29,465 nucleotides of DNA, taken from NCBI GenBank assembly GCA_035552275.1, contig DASZLR010000112.1, positions 1 to 29,465 of the forward strand, written 5' to 3'. The first letter of the stretch is position 1. Every line of letters starts with the position of its first letter. Position numbers and translations under genes: made by a program. The notes beneath the pieces were generated by a model that did no database searches, was not told where the DNA came from, and was given only the letters and a program-made list of their open reading frames with translations. This document shows, in pieces, positions 8,938 through 18,922 of the stretch. This DNA is from DASVLX01 sp035552275. GTDB lineage: Bacteria; Actinomycetota; Actinomycetes; Mycobacteriales; Pseudonocardiaceae.

Positions 8938-9546
8938 GTGACCCAGTCGGCTGCCGAGGCCCAGACCGAGGCCAAGCCCGCCCGCCGCGTGCTCGTCGCT
9001 GAGGACGAGGCGCTCATCCGCCTCGACCTGATCGAGATGTTGCGCGAAGAAGGCTACGACGTCGTCGGCGAGGCCGGGGACGGCGAGCAGGCCGTCCAAC
9101 TCGCTGAGGATCTGCGCCCCGATCTGGTGATTCTCGACGTCAAGATGCCCAAGCAGGACGGAATCGAGGCTGCCTCGGCGATCGCCGGCAAGCGGCTGGC
9201 CCCGGTGGTGATCCTCACCGCGTTCAGCCAGCGTGACCTGGTCGAACGCGCCCGGGACGCCGGCGCGATGGCCTATCTCGTCAAGCCGTTCGCCAAGCGC
9301 GACCTGGTGCCCGCCGTGGAACTGGCGGTCAGCCGGTTCGCCGAGTTGCAGGCATTGGAGAACGAGGTCGCCGTGCTGGGCGATCGGCTGGAGGCCCGCA
9401 AGGCGATCGAGCGGGCCAAGGGTCTGCTGATGGCCAAGCAGGGGATGACCGAGCCCGAGGCGTTCCGCTGGATCCAGCGCACCGCGATGGACCGCCGCAC
9501 CACGATGAAGGCCGTCGCCCAGGTCGTCGTGGAGAACTTCGGCTGA
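8938..9546 (+). CDS. pdtaR: Response regulator with receiver and RNA-binding ANTAR domains (PdtaR-like)
   Basis: A 202-residue two-domain protein. The receiver domain (about residues 16-130) has the acidic pocket at E22/D23 (VAEDEA), phospho-acceptor D67 (VILDVKMP), T94 and K116 (YLVKPF). A short linking helix follows. The ANTAR domain (about 135-195) shows AIERAKGLLMAKQGMTEPEAF and the closing helix with RTTMKAVAQVVV. ANTAR proteins bind dual stem-loops in nascent RNA and prevent termination; PdtaR of Mycobacterium works with the histidine kinase PdtaS. No kinase lies in this window, as is normal for PdtaR. It precedes the liv genes, a neighbourhood I recall from other actinomycetes. Confidence 0.88.
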   Translation: MTQSAAEAQTEAKPARRVLVAEDEALIRLDLIEMLREEGYDVVGEAGDGEQAVQLAEDLRPDLVILDVKMPKQDGIEAASAIAGKRLAPVVILTAFSQRDLVERARDAGAMAYLVKPFAKRDLVPAVELAVSRFAELQALENEVAVLGDRLEARKAIERAKGLLMAKQGMTEPEAFRWIQRTAMDRRTTMKAVAQVVVENFG

Positions 9547-9779
9547 CCGGGGCGGAATTCGGCCGCCTACGGATCAGACACGCCCGATGACCGTCCGAAT
9601 GACACCCTGGTCCAGCTAGGGAAGCGCCTGTTACGCCTTGTTGACATCGTCTCGATGTGGCTACAGAAGCGCGGCTCGGCATGCCGAACAGGCATCCCGG
9701 TGGTTACCGTGCTTGCCTCGCCATGCCCCGATGGGGCAGCCGCCACCTCGGCGGTCAGTGGTGTATTTGGAGGTTACTG
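9547..9779 (+). promoter_or_regulatory. Promoter and structured leader of the branched-chain amino-acid transporter operon
   Basis: A perfect TTGACA stands at 9641-9646, with a possible TACAGA -10 at 9662-9667 (15-nt spacing, not ideal). The following 110 nt hold a series of small hairpins: ATGCC/GGCAT (9681-9695), CGGT/ACCG (9698-9709), TGCCCC/GGGGCA (9724-9738) and CCGCC/GGCGG (9741-9755). GGAGGT at 9769-9774 then leads to GTG 9780. The run of hairpins could be regulatory, but I see no run of T and no clear pair of hexaloops of the ANTAR type. Confidence 0.4.
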
Positions 9780-11003
9780 GTGTCTGCAGCAAGACTGGCG
9801 CGCCCGATCGCCGTGGCGGTCGCGTTGGTGCTGGCCCTCGGTGCGTGTGCCGCGAACAACAGCTCATCGTCAGGCTCCGGGGGTAGTAGCACGGTGAACC
9901 TGCCGGAGGTCAGCCAACTTCCGGTTCCGGGCGACGCGGCCAAGGCCGCCGACACCGGCACGGCGAAGTGCTCGAACGTGTCCCTCGCCTACGCGGGCGC
10001 CCAGACCGGTGCGAACGCGCAACTCGGCATCAACATCCTCAACGGCGTCAAGGTCGCGGTCCAGGAGCACAACGCGGCCAACCCGAACTGCCAGGTGAAC
10101 CTGAAGACCTTCGACACGGTCGGGGACGCCAACCAGGCGCCCGGCATCGTCACCCAGGTGGTCAGCGACTCGAGCATCGTCGGCGTGGTCGGGCTGCCGT
10201 TCTCCGGTGAGTCGAAGTCCACCGGCGCCCTGTTCCAGAACGCCGGCCTGGTGCACATCACCCCGTCGGCCACCAATGTCGGCCTGACCCAGAACGGCTG
10301 GACCACCTTCTTCCGCGGCCTGGCCCCGGACAGCGTGCAGGGCCAGGCGGCCGCCAAGTTCCTCACCGGCCCGCTCAAGGCCGCCAAGGTCTGTGTCATC
10401 CAGGATGACTCCGACTACGGCATCGGCCTCGCCAACGTGGTCAACTCCGCGCTGGGCAGCGCCGACGACGCCACCTGCAACGACAAGATCCAGTCCGGCA
10501 ACAAGGACATGTCCTCGACGGTCACGAAGGTGATGGCCGCCAAGCCGGACGCGGTGTTCTACTCGGGCTACTACTCCGACGCCGCCACCCTGGACCAGAG
10601 CCTGGTCAACAAGGGCTACAACGGCCTGTTCGTCGGCCCGGACGGCGTGAAGGACCCGCAGTTCCTCAAGCTGGCCGGCAGCGCGGGTAGCAACTCCTAC
10701 TTCACCTGCCCGTGTGTCCCCGGTGACCTGGTTTCCTCGTTCGCCACGGCGTACGAGAAGGTCAGCGGCGGCACGCCTCCCGGCACGTACTCGCTGGAGG
10801 CGTATGACGCGGCGACGGTCCTGCTGCACGGTATCGACGCCGGCGACGCCGCCCGTCCGTCCCTGCTGAACTACGTCAAGACGTACAACGCCGACGGCCT
10901 GAGCAAGCACTTCCAGTGGGACTCCACTGGTGAGCTGACCACCAAGACCGTCTACGGGTACAAGGTGTCCAACGGAAACATCGTCTACGTCGGCACCATC
11001 TAG
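9780..11003 (+). CDS. livK: Branched-chain amino-acid ABC transporter substrate-binding lipoprotein
   Basis: A 407-residue extracytoplasmic binding protein of the Peripla_BP_6/LivJ type. GTG 9780 is preferred to upstream in-frame codons because GGAGGT lies 5 nt before it and because it gives a clean lipoprotein signal: basic residues, a hydrophobic run of about 13 residues, then the lipobox LGAC with Cys23. A Ser/Gly-rich tether follows. Mature-domain hallmarks include LAYAGAQTG, the NILNGVKVAVQEHN helix, GVVGLPFSG and the hinge-side VCVIQDDSDYGIG. It should capture branched-chain or related amino acids outside the membrane and pass them to the permeases. It is followed by a large hairpin, so it may be expressed above the rest of the operon. 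Confidence 0.88.
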   Translation: MSAARLARPIAVAVALVLALGACAANNSSSSGSGGSSTVNLPEVSQLPVPGDAAKAADTGTAKCSNVSLAYAGAQTGANAQLGINILNGVKVAVQEHNAANPNCQVNLKTFDTVGDANQAPGIVTQVVSDSSIVGVVGLPFSGESKSTGALFQNAGLVHITPSATNVGLTQNGWTTFFRGLAPDSVQGQAAAKFLTGPLKAAKVCVIQDDSDYGIGLANVVNSALGSADDATCNDKIQSGNKDMSSTVTKVMAAKPDAVFYSGYYSDAATLDQSLVNKGYNGLFVGPDGVKDPQFLKLAGSAGSNSYFTCPCVPGDLVSSFATAYEKVSGGTPPGTYSLEAYDAATVLLHGIDAGDAARPSLLNYVKTYNADGLSKHFQWDSTGELTTKTVYGYKVSNGNIVYVGTI

Positions 11004-11015
11004 CAGCTCGGCGGC

Positions 11016-11062
11016 CTGAGCCGGGCATGTCCCACCGTGGGTGTGGGACATGCCCGGCTCAA
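11016..11062 (+). terminator. Long perfect hairpin after livK (terminator or processing/attenuation element)
   Basis: The 18-nt arm at 11017-11034 is the exact reverse complement of 11044-11061; with the closing C11035-G11043 pair this is a 19-bp stem with a 7-nt loop. It starts 13 nt after the livK stop. No T-tract follows, as is common for actinobacterial terminators. Because livHMGF have no obvious promoter of their own, partial read-through is plausible. Confidence 0.75.
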
Positions 11063-11118
11063 CCCAAGAAATCTCCGAACTCGGGTACACCCCAGGAACC
11101 CAGGAACATCGAGGGCCG

Positions 11119-12116
11119 GTGCACTACACAACGTTCCTGCTCGACGGTTCGAGTTGGATCAACTTCAACGTCGGCGCGCTGAAAGCCGAGTTCTGGGCCA
11201 ACACTTTCGACGGACTCGCCTACGGCGGGATCTACGCGCTGGTGGCGATGGGCTACACCCTCGTCTACGGCGTCCTCCGACTGATCAACTTCGCGCATTC
11301 CGAGGTGTTCATCTCCGGCGCCTATGCGGTGTTCTTCGCGCTGTCCTTCCTCGGCTTCGGCACCTCGCCGCCGGGCCTGTCCGTGCCGGCGCTGGTCGGT
11401 GACCTGCTGCTGGCCTGCGTCGCGGCGATGCTGGCCTCCGGTGTGGTCGCCGTGCTGCTGGAACGGGTCGCCTACCGGCCGCTGCGCAAGAAGAACGCCC
11501 CGCCGCTGGTGTTCCTGATCACCGCGATCGGCGCGTCGTTCACCATCCAGTACCTGTTCTTCCTGTGGCGGGGCTCGACCGCCGAGCACGCGGTCATCAT
11601 GTTCCGGCCGCAGGCGATCTTCACGGTGTTCGGCACCGACGTCGACGACCAGCAGATCACCATCGTGGTCGCCGCCGTGGTCCTGATGATCGTCGCCGAC
11701 CTGTTCATCAACCGCACCCGGCTCGGCCGCGGCGTGCGGGCCGTGGCCCAGGATCCGGACACCGCGGCGCTGATGGGTGTCAACAAGGAGCGCGTCATCA
11801 TGTTGACGTTCCTGGTGGGCGGCCTGATGGCCGGCGCCGCGGCGCTGTTCTACGTGATGCGGGTGCCCGACGGAGTGCAGTACAACGGCGGATTCGTGTT
11901 GGGTATCAAGGCTTTCGCCGCCGCGGTACTCGGCGGCATCGGCAACCTGCGTGGCGCGCTGCTGGGTGGCCTGCTGATCGGCCTGGTCGCCGAGTACGGC
12001 CAGACCCTGCTCGGCGCCAACGAGTGGTCGGACGTGGTCGCCTTCCTGGTGCTGGTGATCGTGTTGATGTTCCGGCCGACCGGCATTCTCGGCGAGTCGT
12101 TGGGGAAGGCGCGGGC

Positions 12117-12120
<4 letters not shown>
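11119..12120 (+). CDS. livH: Branched-chain amino-acid ABC transporter permease LivH
   Basis: A 333-residue integral membrane protein with about eight hydrophobic segments. Family marks are YGGIYALVAMGYTLVYG near the N-terminus, the RLINFAHSEVF segment, GRGVRAVAQDPDTAALMGVN in the cytoplasmic coupling loop (the EAA-like ATPase contact), and the C-terminal AAVLGGIGNLRGALLGG. I chose GTG 11119. The frame is open to an ATG at 11041, but that codon lies inside the terminator hairpin and would add a hydrophilic tail unlike the family. The ribosome-binding context is modest (AGGAAC and GAGGG upstream). It overlaps livM by ATGA. Confidence 0.85.
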
Positions 12121-13267
<1,147 letters not shown>

Positions 13268-13271
<4 letters not shown>

Positions 13272-14204
13272 CCGAGCCCCATGGCCCGGCCAGTCCCGCG
13301 GACCCGCCCGTTGGCCCGATCGGGGGAGCCGAGGGCGGGATCGTCGCCGAACTGGCCCAGATGACCGAGCAGGAGCGGGCCGAACGCGCCGCCGACGTGG
13401 CCGAGGTCGTCGCCCCGGACCGGGAGATCGCCGTCGCGGTCGGCGACACCCTGCTGGAACTGCGCGATGTCACCCTGCGCTTCGGCGGCCTGGTCGCGCT
13501 GGACTCAGTGTCCTTCGGCATCCGGCGCGGCGAGATTCTCGGCCTGATCGGCCCCAACGGGGCCGGCAAGACCACCTGCTTCAACGTGATGACCGGCGTC
13601 TACCGGCCGACCAGCGGGCGGGTGCTGCTGGAGGACCGGCCGCTGGGCCGCCGCAAGCGGCACCAGATCACCCGGTTGGGTATCGCCCGCACGTTCCAGA
13701 ACATCCGGCTGTTCGGCGAGATGACCGCGCTGGAGAACGTGGTGGTCGGCGCGGACGCCCGGCACCAGACCAGCGTGCCGGGCGCCATCGTGCGCTCGCC
13801 CCGGCACCAGCGCGAGGAACGCGAGGCGGTCGAGCGGGCCAGCGCGCTGCTTGAGTTCGTCGGGATCGCCGACCGCGCCGCCGACAAGGCCCGCAACCTG
13901 CCCTACGGCTACCAGCGCCGGCTGGAGATCGCCCGCGCGCTGGCCACCGAACCCAAGCTGCTCTGCCTGGACGAGCCGGCCGCCGGATTCAACCCCGCCG
14001 AGAAGGAAGACCTGATGGGGTTGATCCGCAAGATCCGCGACGACGGGTACACCGTGCTGCTGATCGAGCACGACATGCGGCTGGTGATGAACGTGACCGA
14101 CCGGATCGTGGTGCTCGAGTTCGGCAAGAAGATCGCCGAGGGATCGCCGCTTGAGGTGCGGGCGGATCCGGCCGTGATCGCCGCCTACCTGGGGGTGTCC
14201 GACG

Positions 14205-14218
<14 letters not shown>
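13268..14218 (+). CDS. livG: Branched-chain amino-acid ABC transporter ATP-binding protein LivG
   Basis: A 316-residue ATPase. The ABC domain begins near residue 60 (LLELRDVTLRFGGLVALDSVSF). Walker A GPNGAGKTT lies near residue 98, a degenerate signature NLPYGYQRRLEIARAL takes the usual LSYGxQR place of LivG proteins, and Walker B is LLCLDEPAAG. The switch histidine is in LLIEHDM. Unusual is an acidic, Pro/Glu-rich N-terminal extension of about 60 residues, absent from the typical 255-residue LivG. GTG 13268 is supported by GGGAGG at 13256-13261 and by the GTGA overlap with livM. Confidence 0.87.
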
Positions 14219-14918
<700 letters not shown>

Positions 14919-14949
14919 CCACCGCCTGATGACTGTCTGACCGCCGGAG

Positions 14950-15423
14950 CTATTTCGGCGCCACCGCCGCCATGTCCACCACGATGCAGGTCAGCCGGGC
15001 GGTGCAGGTGCGCTTGCCGTTCTCGTCGGTGATCACCGTCTCGAAGGTGGACGTGCTGCGGCCCACGTGCAGCGGCGTGCACACCCCGGTGACCAGGCCG
15101 GACTTCGCGGCCCGATGGTGCGTGCAGGACAGTTCCAGGCCCAGCGGCGCCTTGCCGGGACCGGCGTTGAGCGCCGCGCACACCGAGCCCAGCGTCTCGG
15201 CCAGCGCCGCGTTCGCGCCGCCGTGCATCAGCCCGTAGGGCTGCCGGTTGCCCTCGACCGGCATGGTCGCAACCACCCGTTCCGGGGTCAGCTCCACGAT
15301 CTCGATGCCCAGCCGGATGTTGAGCTGACCCAGGAACTGCTCCCGGCTCATGCCCTCGAACGGCGGCGGGAACGCCCCGGACTCCGGCGAACTGCTGTCC
15401 GATTTGCGGTCCAATGCTGTCAA
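14950..15423 (-). CDS. Hotdog-fold thioesterase, PaaI-like
   Basis: A 157-residue protein. Its core matches PaaI/YbgC-type acyl-CoA thioesterases: LGIEIVELTPERVVATMPVEGNRQ, then the catalytic-helix region YGLMHGGANAALAETLGS with the HGG motif, then the dimer-strand segment GLVTGVCTPLHVGRSTSTFETVI. I chose the TTG at 15423 because GGAGGG lies 7 nt upstream; the frame is open further back but over the polA promoter and start. An internal ATG (residue 25) is the alternative. The gene is divergent from polA with a 70-nt gap, an arrangement I recall in other actinomycetes. The substrate cannot be read from the sequence. Confidence 0.8.
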   Translation of the reverse strand: MTALDRKSDSSSPESGAFPPPFEGMSREQFLGQLNIRLGIEIVELTPERVVATMPVEGNRQPYGLMHGGANAALAETLGSVCAALNAGPGKAPLGLELSCTHHRAAKSGLVTGVCTPLHVGRSTSTFETVITDENGKRTCTARLTCIVVDMAAVAPK

Positions 15424-15481
15424 GTGGCCCTCCGTGCGGTGACGAGCCCCATCGCCCGATCGCGGTGTCAGGGCTTCACCA

Positions 15482-15494
15482 TAAACTCGCCCTG
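15482..15494 (+). promoter_or_regulatory. Candidate leaderless promoter of polA
   Basis: TAAACT (15482-15487) fits the actinobacterial -10 consensus TAnnnT and ends 6 nt before GTG 15494, so transcription would begin at or beside the start codon. No Shine-Dalgarno sequence precedes the GTG, which agrees with a leaderless message. The -35 region is weak. Confidence 0.5.
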
Positions 15495-18238
15495 TGCCCG
15501 TTAAGCCCGAGACCCGCGCCACACCCACCGCCGCCAGCCCGACGACTGCCGCGCCCACCCAGGATCGGCGGCTGCTCCTGCTCGACGGCCACTCGCTGGC
15601 CTACCGGGCGTTCTTCGCGCTGCCCGCGGAGAATTTCCGCACCACCACCGGGCAGACCACGAACGCGGTCTACGGGTTCACCTCGATGCTGATCAACCTG
15701 CTCCGCGACGAGCAGCCCACCCACCTCGCGGTCGCGTTCGACATCTCCCGCAAGACCTTCCGGTCCGAGACCTTCGCCGACTACAAGGCCAACCGCAGCG
15801 CCACCCCGGACGAGTTCAAGGGCCAGATCAGTCTGATCCAGGACGTGCTGGCCGCGCTGGGCATCCCGGCCCTGTCGGTGGAGAACTACGAGGCCGACGA
15901 CGTCACCGCCACCCTCACCACCCGCGCCACCGCCGAGGGTTTCGCGGTCCTGGTCTGCACCGGCGACCGGGACGCGCTGCAACTGGTGGACGAGCAGGTC
16001 ACCGTGCTGTATCCGCGCAAGGGTGTGTCCGACCTGACCAGGTTCACCCCGGACGCGGTGCAGGAGAAGTACGGGCTGAGCCCGCGCCAGTACCCGGATT
16101 TCGCCGCGCTGCGCGGCGACCCTTCGGACAACCTGCCCGGCATCCCGGGCGTGGGGGAGAAGACCGCGACCAAGTGGATCCGCGAGTTCGGCTCGCTGGC
16201 CGACCTGGTGGACCGGGTGGACGAGGTGCGCGGCAAGGCCGGCGACGCCCTGCGCGCCGCGCTCAGCTCGGTGCTGCTGAACCGGCAGCTCACCGAGCTG
16301 GTCAAGGACGTCCCGGTCGGCGTCGACCCGGAGATGCTGGCGCTGAAGTCGTGGAACCGCGACGAGGTGCACAAGCTGTTCGACGATCTCGAGTTCCGGG
16401 TGCTGCGGGACCGGCTGTTCGCCACCCTGACCTCCGCCGAGCCGGAAGCGGAAGAGGGCTTCGAGCTCTCGGGCGGCCCGCTGGTTCCCGGTGAGTTGGC
16501 CGACTGGCTGGCCGCGCACGCCCACACCGGCCGGGTCGGGCTGTCCGTCCGTGGGCAGTGGGCGGCGGCGGGCGGGGACGTGGCCGGCATCGGTCTGGCC
16601 GCCGCGGATGGCGAGAACATCTATGCCCCGGTCGACGCCCTGACCGAGTCCGACGAGCGGGCGCTCGCCGCCTGGCTGGCCGATCCGGCCGCCGCCAAGG
16701 CCGGCCACGACATCAAGGGGCCGTGGCACGCGCTGCGCTCCCGGGGCTGGACGTTCGCCGGGCTGACCAGCGACACCGCGCTGGCGGCCTACCTCGTTCG
16801 GCCCGGCCAGCGGTCGTTCGCGCTGGACGATCTGGTGCTGCGGTACCTGTCCCGTGAGCTGCGCGCCGAAGACGAGTCCGACGACGGTCAGCTCTCGCTG
16901 CTGGGCTCCGAAGAGGAGGACGCGCAGAAGCTGGCCAGGGCCGAGATCCTGCGCGCCCGCGCGATCGCCGAACTGGCCGACGCGCTCGATGTCGCGTTGC
17001 GCCGGATCGGCGGCGCGTCGCTGCTGTCCGATGTGGAACTGCCGCTGCTGTCGGTGCTCTGCGATGCGGAGTCGGTGGGCATCGCGGTGGACGCCGAACA
17101 CCTGGCCGCGCTGGACGCGCACTTCTCCGCGCGGGTGAAGCAGGCCGCCCAGGACGCCTACGCGGTGATCGGCAAGGAGATCAACCTCGGCTCACCCAAA
17201 CAGCTCCAGGTGGTGCTGTTCGATGAGCTGGACATGCCCAAGACCAAGCGCACCAAGACCGGCTACACCACCGACGCCGACGCGCTGACCGACCTGTTCG
17301 CCAAGACCGAACACCCGTTCCTGGCGCACCTGCTGGAACACCGGGACGCCACCCGGCTGAAGATCACCGTGGAGGGCCTGCTCAAGTCGGTGTCCGACGA
17401 CGGCCGGATCCACACCACCTACAGCCAGACCATCGCGGCCACCGGGCGGCTGTCGTCCACCGAGCCGAACCTGCAGAACGTGCCGATCCGCACCGAGGAG
17501 GGCCGGCGGATCCGGCAGGGTTTCGTGGTCGGCGCCGGTTTCGGCGAGCTGATGACCGCCGACTACAGCCAGATCGAGATGCGGATCATGGCGCACCTGT
17601 CCCGCGACGAGGCGCTGATCGAGGCGTTTCAGTCCGGAATGGACTTTCACGCGGCGACCGCGTCCCGGGTGTTCGGCGTCGAGCCCGGCGAGGTCACCGG
17701 CGAGCAGCGGGCCAAGGTCAAGGCGATGAACTACGGGCTGGCGTACGGATTGTCCAGCTACGGCCTGTCCCAGCAGTTGCGCGTCTCGGTGGAGGAGGCG
17801 CGGGGGCTGATGGACGAGTACTTCGCCCGGTTCGGCGGGGTGCGCGACTACCTGCACGGCGTGGTGGACCGGGCCCGCAAGGAGGGCTACACCGAGACGA
17901 TCCTCGGCCGCCGCCGCTACCTGCCCGATCTGACCAGCGACAACCGGCAGCGCCGGGAGATGGCCGAGCGGATGGCGCTCAACGCGCCGATCCAGGGCAG
18001 CGCGGCCGACATCATCAAGGTCGCCATGCTGCACGTGCACCGGGCACTGGCCGACGCCGGCCTGCGCAGCCGCGTTCTGCTGCAGGTGCACGATGAACTG
18101 GTGTTGGAGGTCGCCGACGGCGAGCGCGCGGCCGTCGAGTCGCTGGTGCGGGCGCGGATGGGCGACGCGTACCGGTTGGACGTCCCGTTGGAGGTCTCGG
18201 TGGGTTACGGGCGAACCTGGGACGATGCCGCGCACTGA
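15494..18238 (+). CDS. polA: DNA polymerase I
   Basis: A 914-residue family A polymerase for repair and Okazaki-fragment processing. The N-terminal 5' nuclease domain (about residues 25-310) has LLLDGHSLAYRAFFALP, YEADDVTATL, CTGDRDALQLV and the H3TH loop NLPGIPGVGEKTA. The middle 3'-5' exonuclease-like domain (about 330-500) lacks the first Asp-x-Glu motif (GRVGLSVRG in its place), so proofreading is probably absent, as usual in actinobacteria. The polymerase domain carries motif A DYSQIEMR (near 690), motif B KAMNYGLAYG (near 742) and motif C QVHDELVLEV (near 863). The start is GTG 15494, with a possible leaderless message. No defects are visible. Confidence 0.95.
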   Translation: MPVKPETRATPTAASPTTAAPTQDRRLLLLDGHSLAYRAFFALPAENFRTTTGQTTNAVYGFTSMLINLLRDEQPTHLAVAFDISRKTFRSETFADYKANRSATPDEFKGQISLIQDVLAALGIPALSVENYEADDVTATLTTRATAEGFAVLVCTGDRDALQLVDEQVTVLYPRKGVSDLTRFTPDAVQEKYGLSPRQYPDFAALRGDPSDNLPGIPGVGEKTATKWIREFGSLADLVDRVDEVRGKAGDALRAALSSVLLNRQLTELVKDVPVGVDPEMLALKSWNRDEVHKLFDDLEFRVLRDRLFATLTSAEPEAEEGFELSGGPLVPGELADWLAAHAHTGRVGLSVRGQWAAAGGDVAGIGLAAADGENIYAPVDALTESDERALAAWLADPAAAKAGHDIKGPWHALRSRGWTFAGLTSDTALAAYLVRPGQRSFALDDLVLRYLSRELRAEDESDDGQLSLLGSEEEDAQKLARAEILRARAIAELADALDVALRRIGGASLLSDVELPLLSVLCDAESVGIAVDAEHLAALDAHFSARVKQAAQDAYAVIGKEINLGSPKQLQVVLFDELDMPKTKRTKTGYTTDADALTDLFAKTEHPFLAHLLEHRDATRLKITVEGLLKSVSDDGRIHTTYSQTIAATGRLSSTEPNLQNVPIRTEEGRRIRQGFVVGAGFGELMTADYSQIEMRIMAHLSRDEALIEAFQSGMDFHAATASRVFGVEPGEVTGEQRAKVKAMNYGLAYGLSSYGLSQQLRVSVEEARGLMDEYFARFGGVRDYLHGVVDRARKEGYTETILGRRRYLPDLTSDNRQRREMAERMALNAPIQGSAADIIKVAMLHVHRALADAGLRSRVLLQVHDELVLEVADGERAAVESLVRARMGDAYRLDVPLEVSVGYGRTWDDAAH

Positions 18239-18251
18239 CCTCGTCACTGAA

Positions 18252-18310
18252 CCGTCCTCGCCGACCGTCCCGGACCGGTCCCGGACCGTCCCGACCGGAC
18301 GGCGAGGACT
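18252..18310 (+). terminator. GC-rich repeat and hairpin after polA
   Basis: A 10-bp stem, GTCCTCGCCG (18254-18263) with CGGCGAGGAC (18300-18309), encloses repeats of GACCGTCCCG and the palindrome GGACCGGTCC. It starts 16 nt after the polA stop and probably acts as a terminator, although no T-run follows. Related ACCGTTC copies continue to 18338. Confidence 0.55.
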
Positions 18311-18366
18311 GTCCGCTGAGGACCGTTCAGAACCGTTCAAGCTGGTCACCGGGTGCGAGCCGCCGG

Positions 18367-18372
18367 TAGTCT
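18367..18372 (+). promoter_or_regulatory. Candidate -10 box, leaderless
   Basis: TAGTCT fits TAnnnT and ends 7 nt before ATG 18380. A GGGAGG stands between them but is only 1 nt from the ATG, too close to act as a ribosome-binding site, so a leaderless message is the better reading. Confidence 0.45.
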
Positions 18373-18379
18373 GGGAGGC

Positions 18380-18916
18380 ATGGCGGTTCGGCGTGCGCTG
18401 ATCTTGACCGGCACCGGAATGCTCGCCTCGGTGACGGCGACGCTGGTGGCCGAGGGTTGGCGGGTGGTCGCGCCCTGCCGCCGGTACGCGCCGCTGCCGG
18501 CTTACGGCGTGCCCCAACCGCGCGCCGAACGCGGCCAGTTGTTGTGGGTTCCGGCGGACTGGGAGCAGCCGGCGGATCTGGTGAAGCGGGTCCACGGCGC
18601 ACTGGGCGGTCCGGCCGACCTGCTGGTCGCCTGGGTGTCGCGTCGCCATCGGGTTGATGTTCTGTCCAGCGTGGCCGGGCTGCTGGCCGCCGGCGCTCCG
18701 GTGGTCGACGTGGTCGATGGCGATGGGCTGCACGGCGGCTGGCCCGTGTTGGACGCGCATCCGACGCAGCAGGTGGTGTTGGGCGAGGTCGCCGAGAACG
18801 ACCGCCGGTGGCCGACCCATGAGGAGATCGTCGTCGGCGTGCTGGCGGCGGTGCGCCGGGCCGTCGCCGGCGGGCCGCCGACAATGCATTACGTGGGCGA
18901 GCGACAAACGGTGTGA
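18380..18916 (+). CDS. Small Rossmann-like (SDR-related) protein of unknown function
   Basis: A 178-residue protein. Its first strand-loop-helix, ALILTGTGMLASVTATLVAEGWRVVAPCRR, is a dinucleotide-binding pattern like that of short-chain dehydrogenases. DLLVAWVSRRHRVDVLSSVAGLL resembles the fourth-strand region. I see no Tyr-x-x-x-Lys catalytic pair, and the protein is shorter than a normal dehydrogenase (about 250 residues), so enzymatic activity is uncertain. The start at ATG 18380 suits a leaderless message; in-frame codons further upstream are possible. It lies just after polA and ends 6 nt from the convergent polyester-hydrolase gene. Confidence 0.6.
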   Translation: MAVRRALILTGTGMLASVTATLVAEGWRVVAPCRRYAPLPAYGVPQPRAERGQLLWVPADWEQPADLVKRVHGALGGPADLLVAWVSRRHRVDVLSSVAGLLAAGAPVVDVVDGDGLHGGWPVLDAHPTQQVVLGEVAENDRRWPTHEEIVVGVLAAVRRAVAGGPPTMHYVGERQTV

Positions 18917-18922
18917 GCCTGG

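Noticed and set aside
9681..9709. ANTAR-type dual hexaloop target
   Set aside because: The loops are 5 and 4 nt and lack the conserved loop bases expected for ANTAR targets.
11041..11118. Earlier ATG for livH
   Set aside because: The codon lies inside the second arm of the 19-bp hairpin, and the added residues are hydrophilic and unlike the family.
15476..17122. 548-codon antisense frame opposite polA
   Set aside because: It shadows the polA nuclease region with no recognisable motif.
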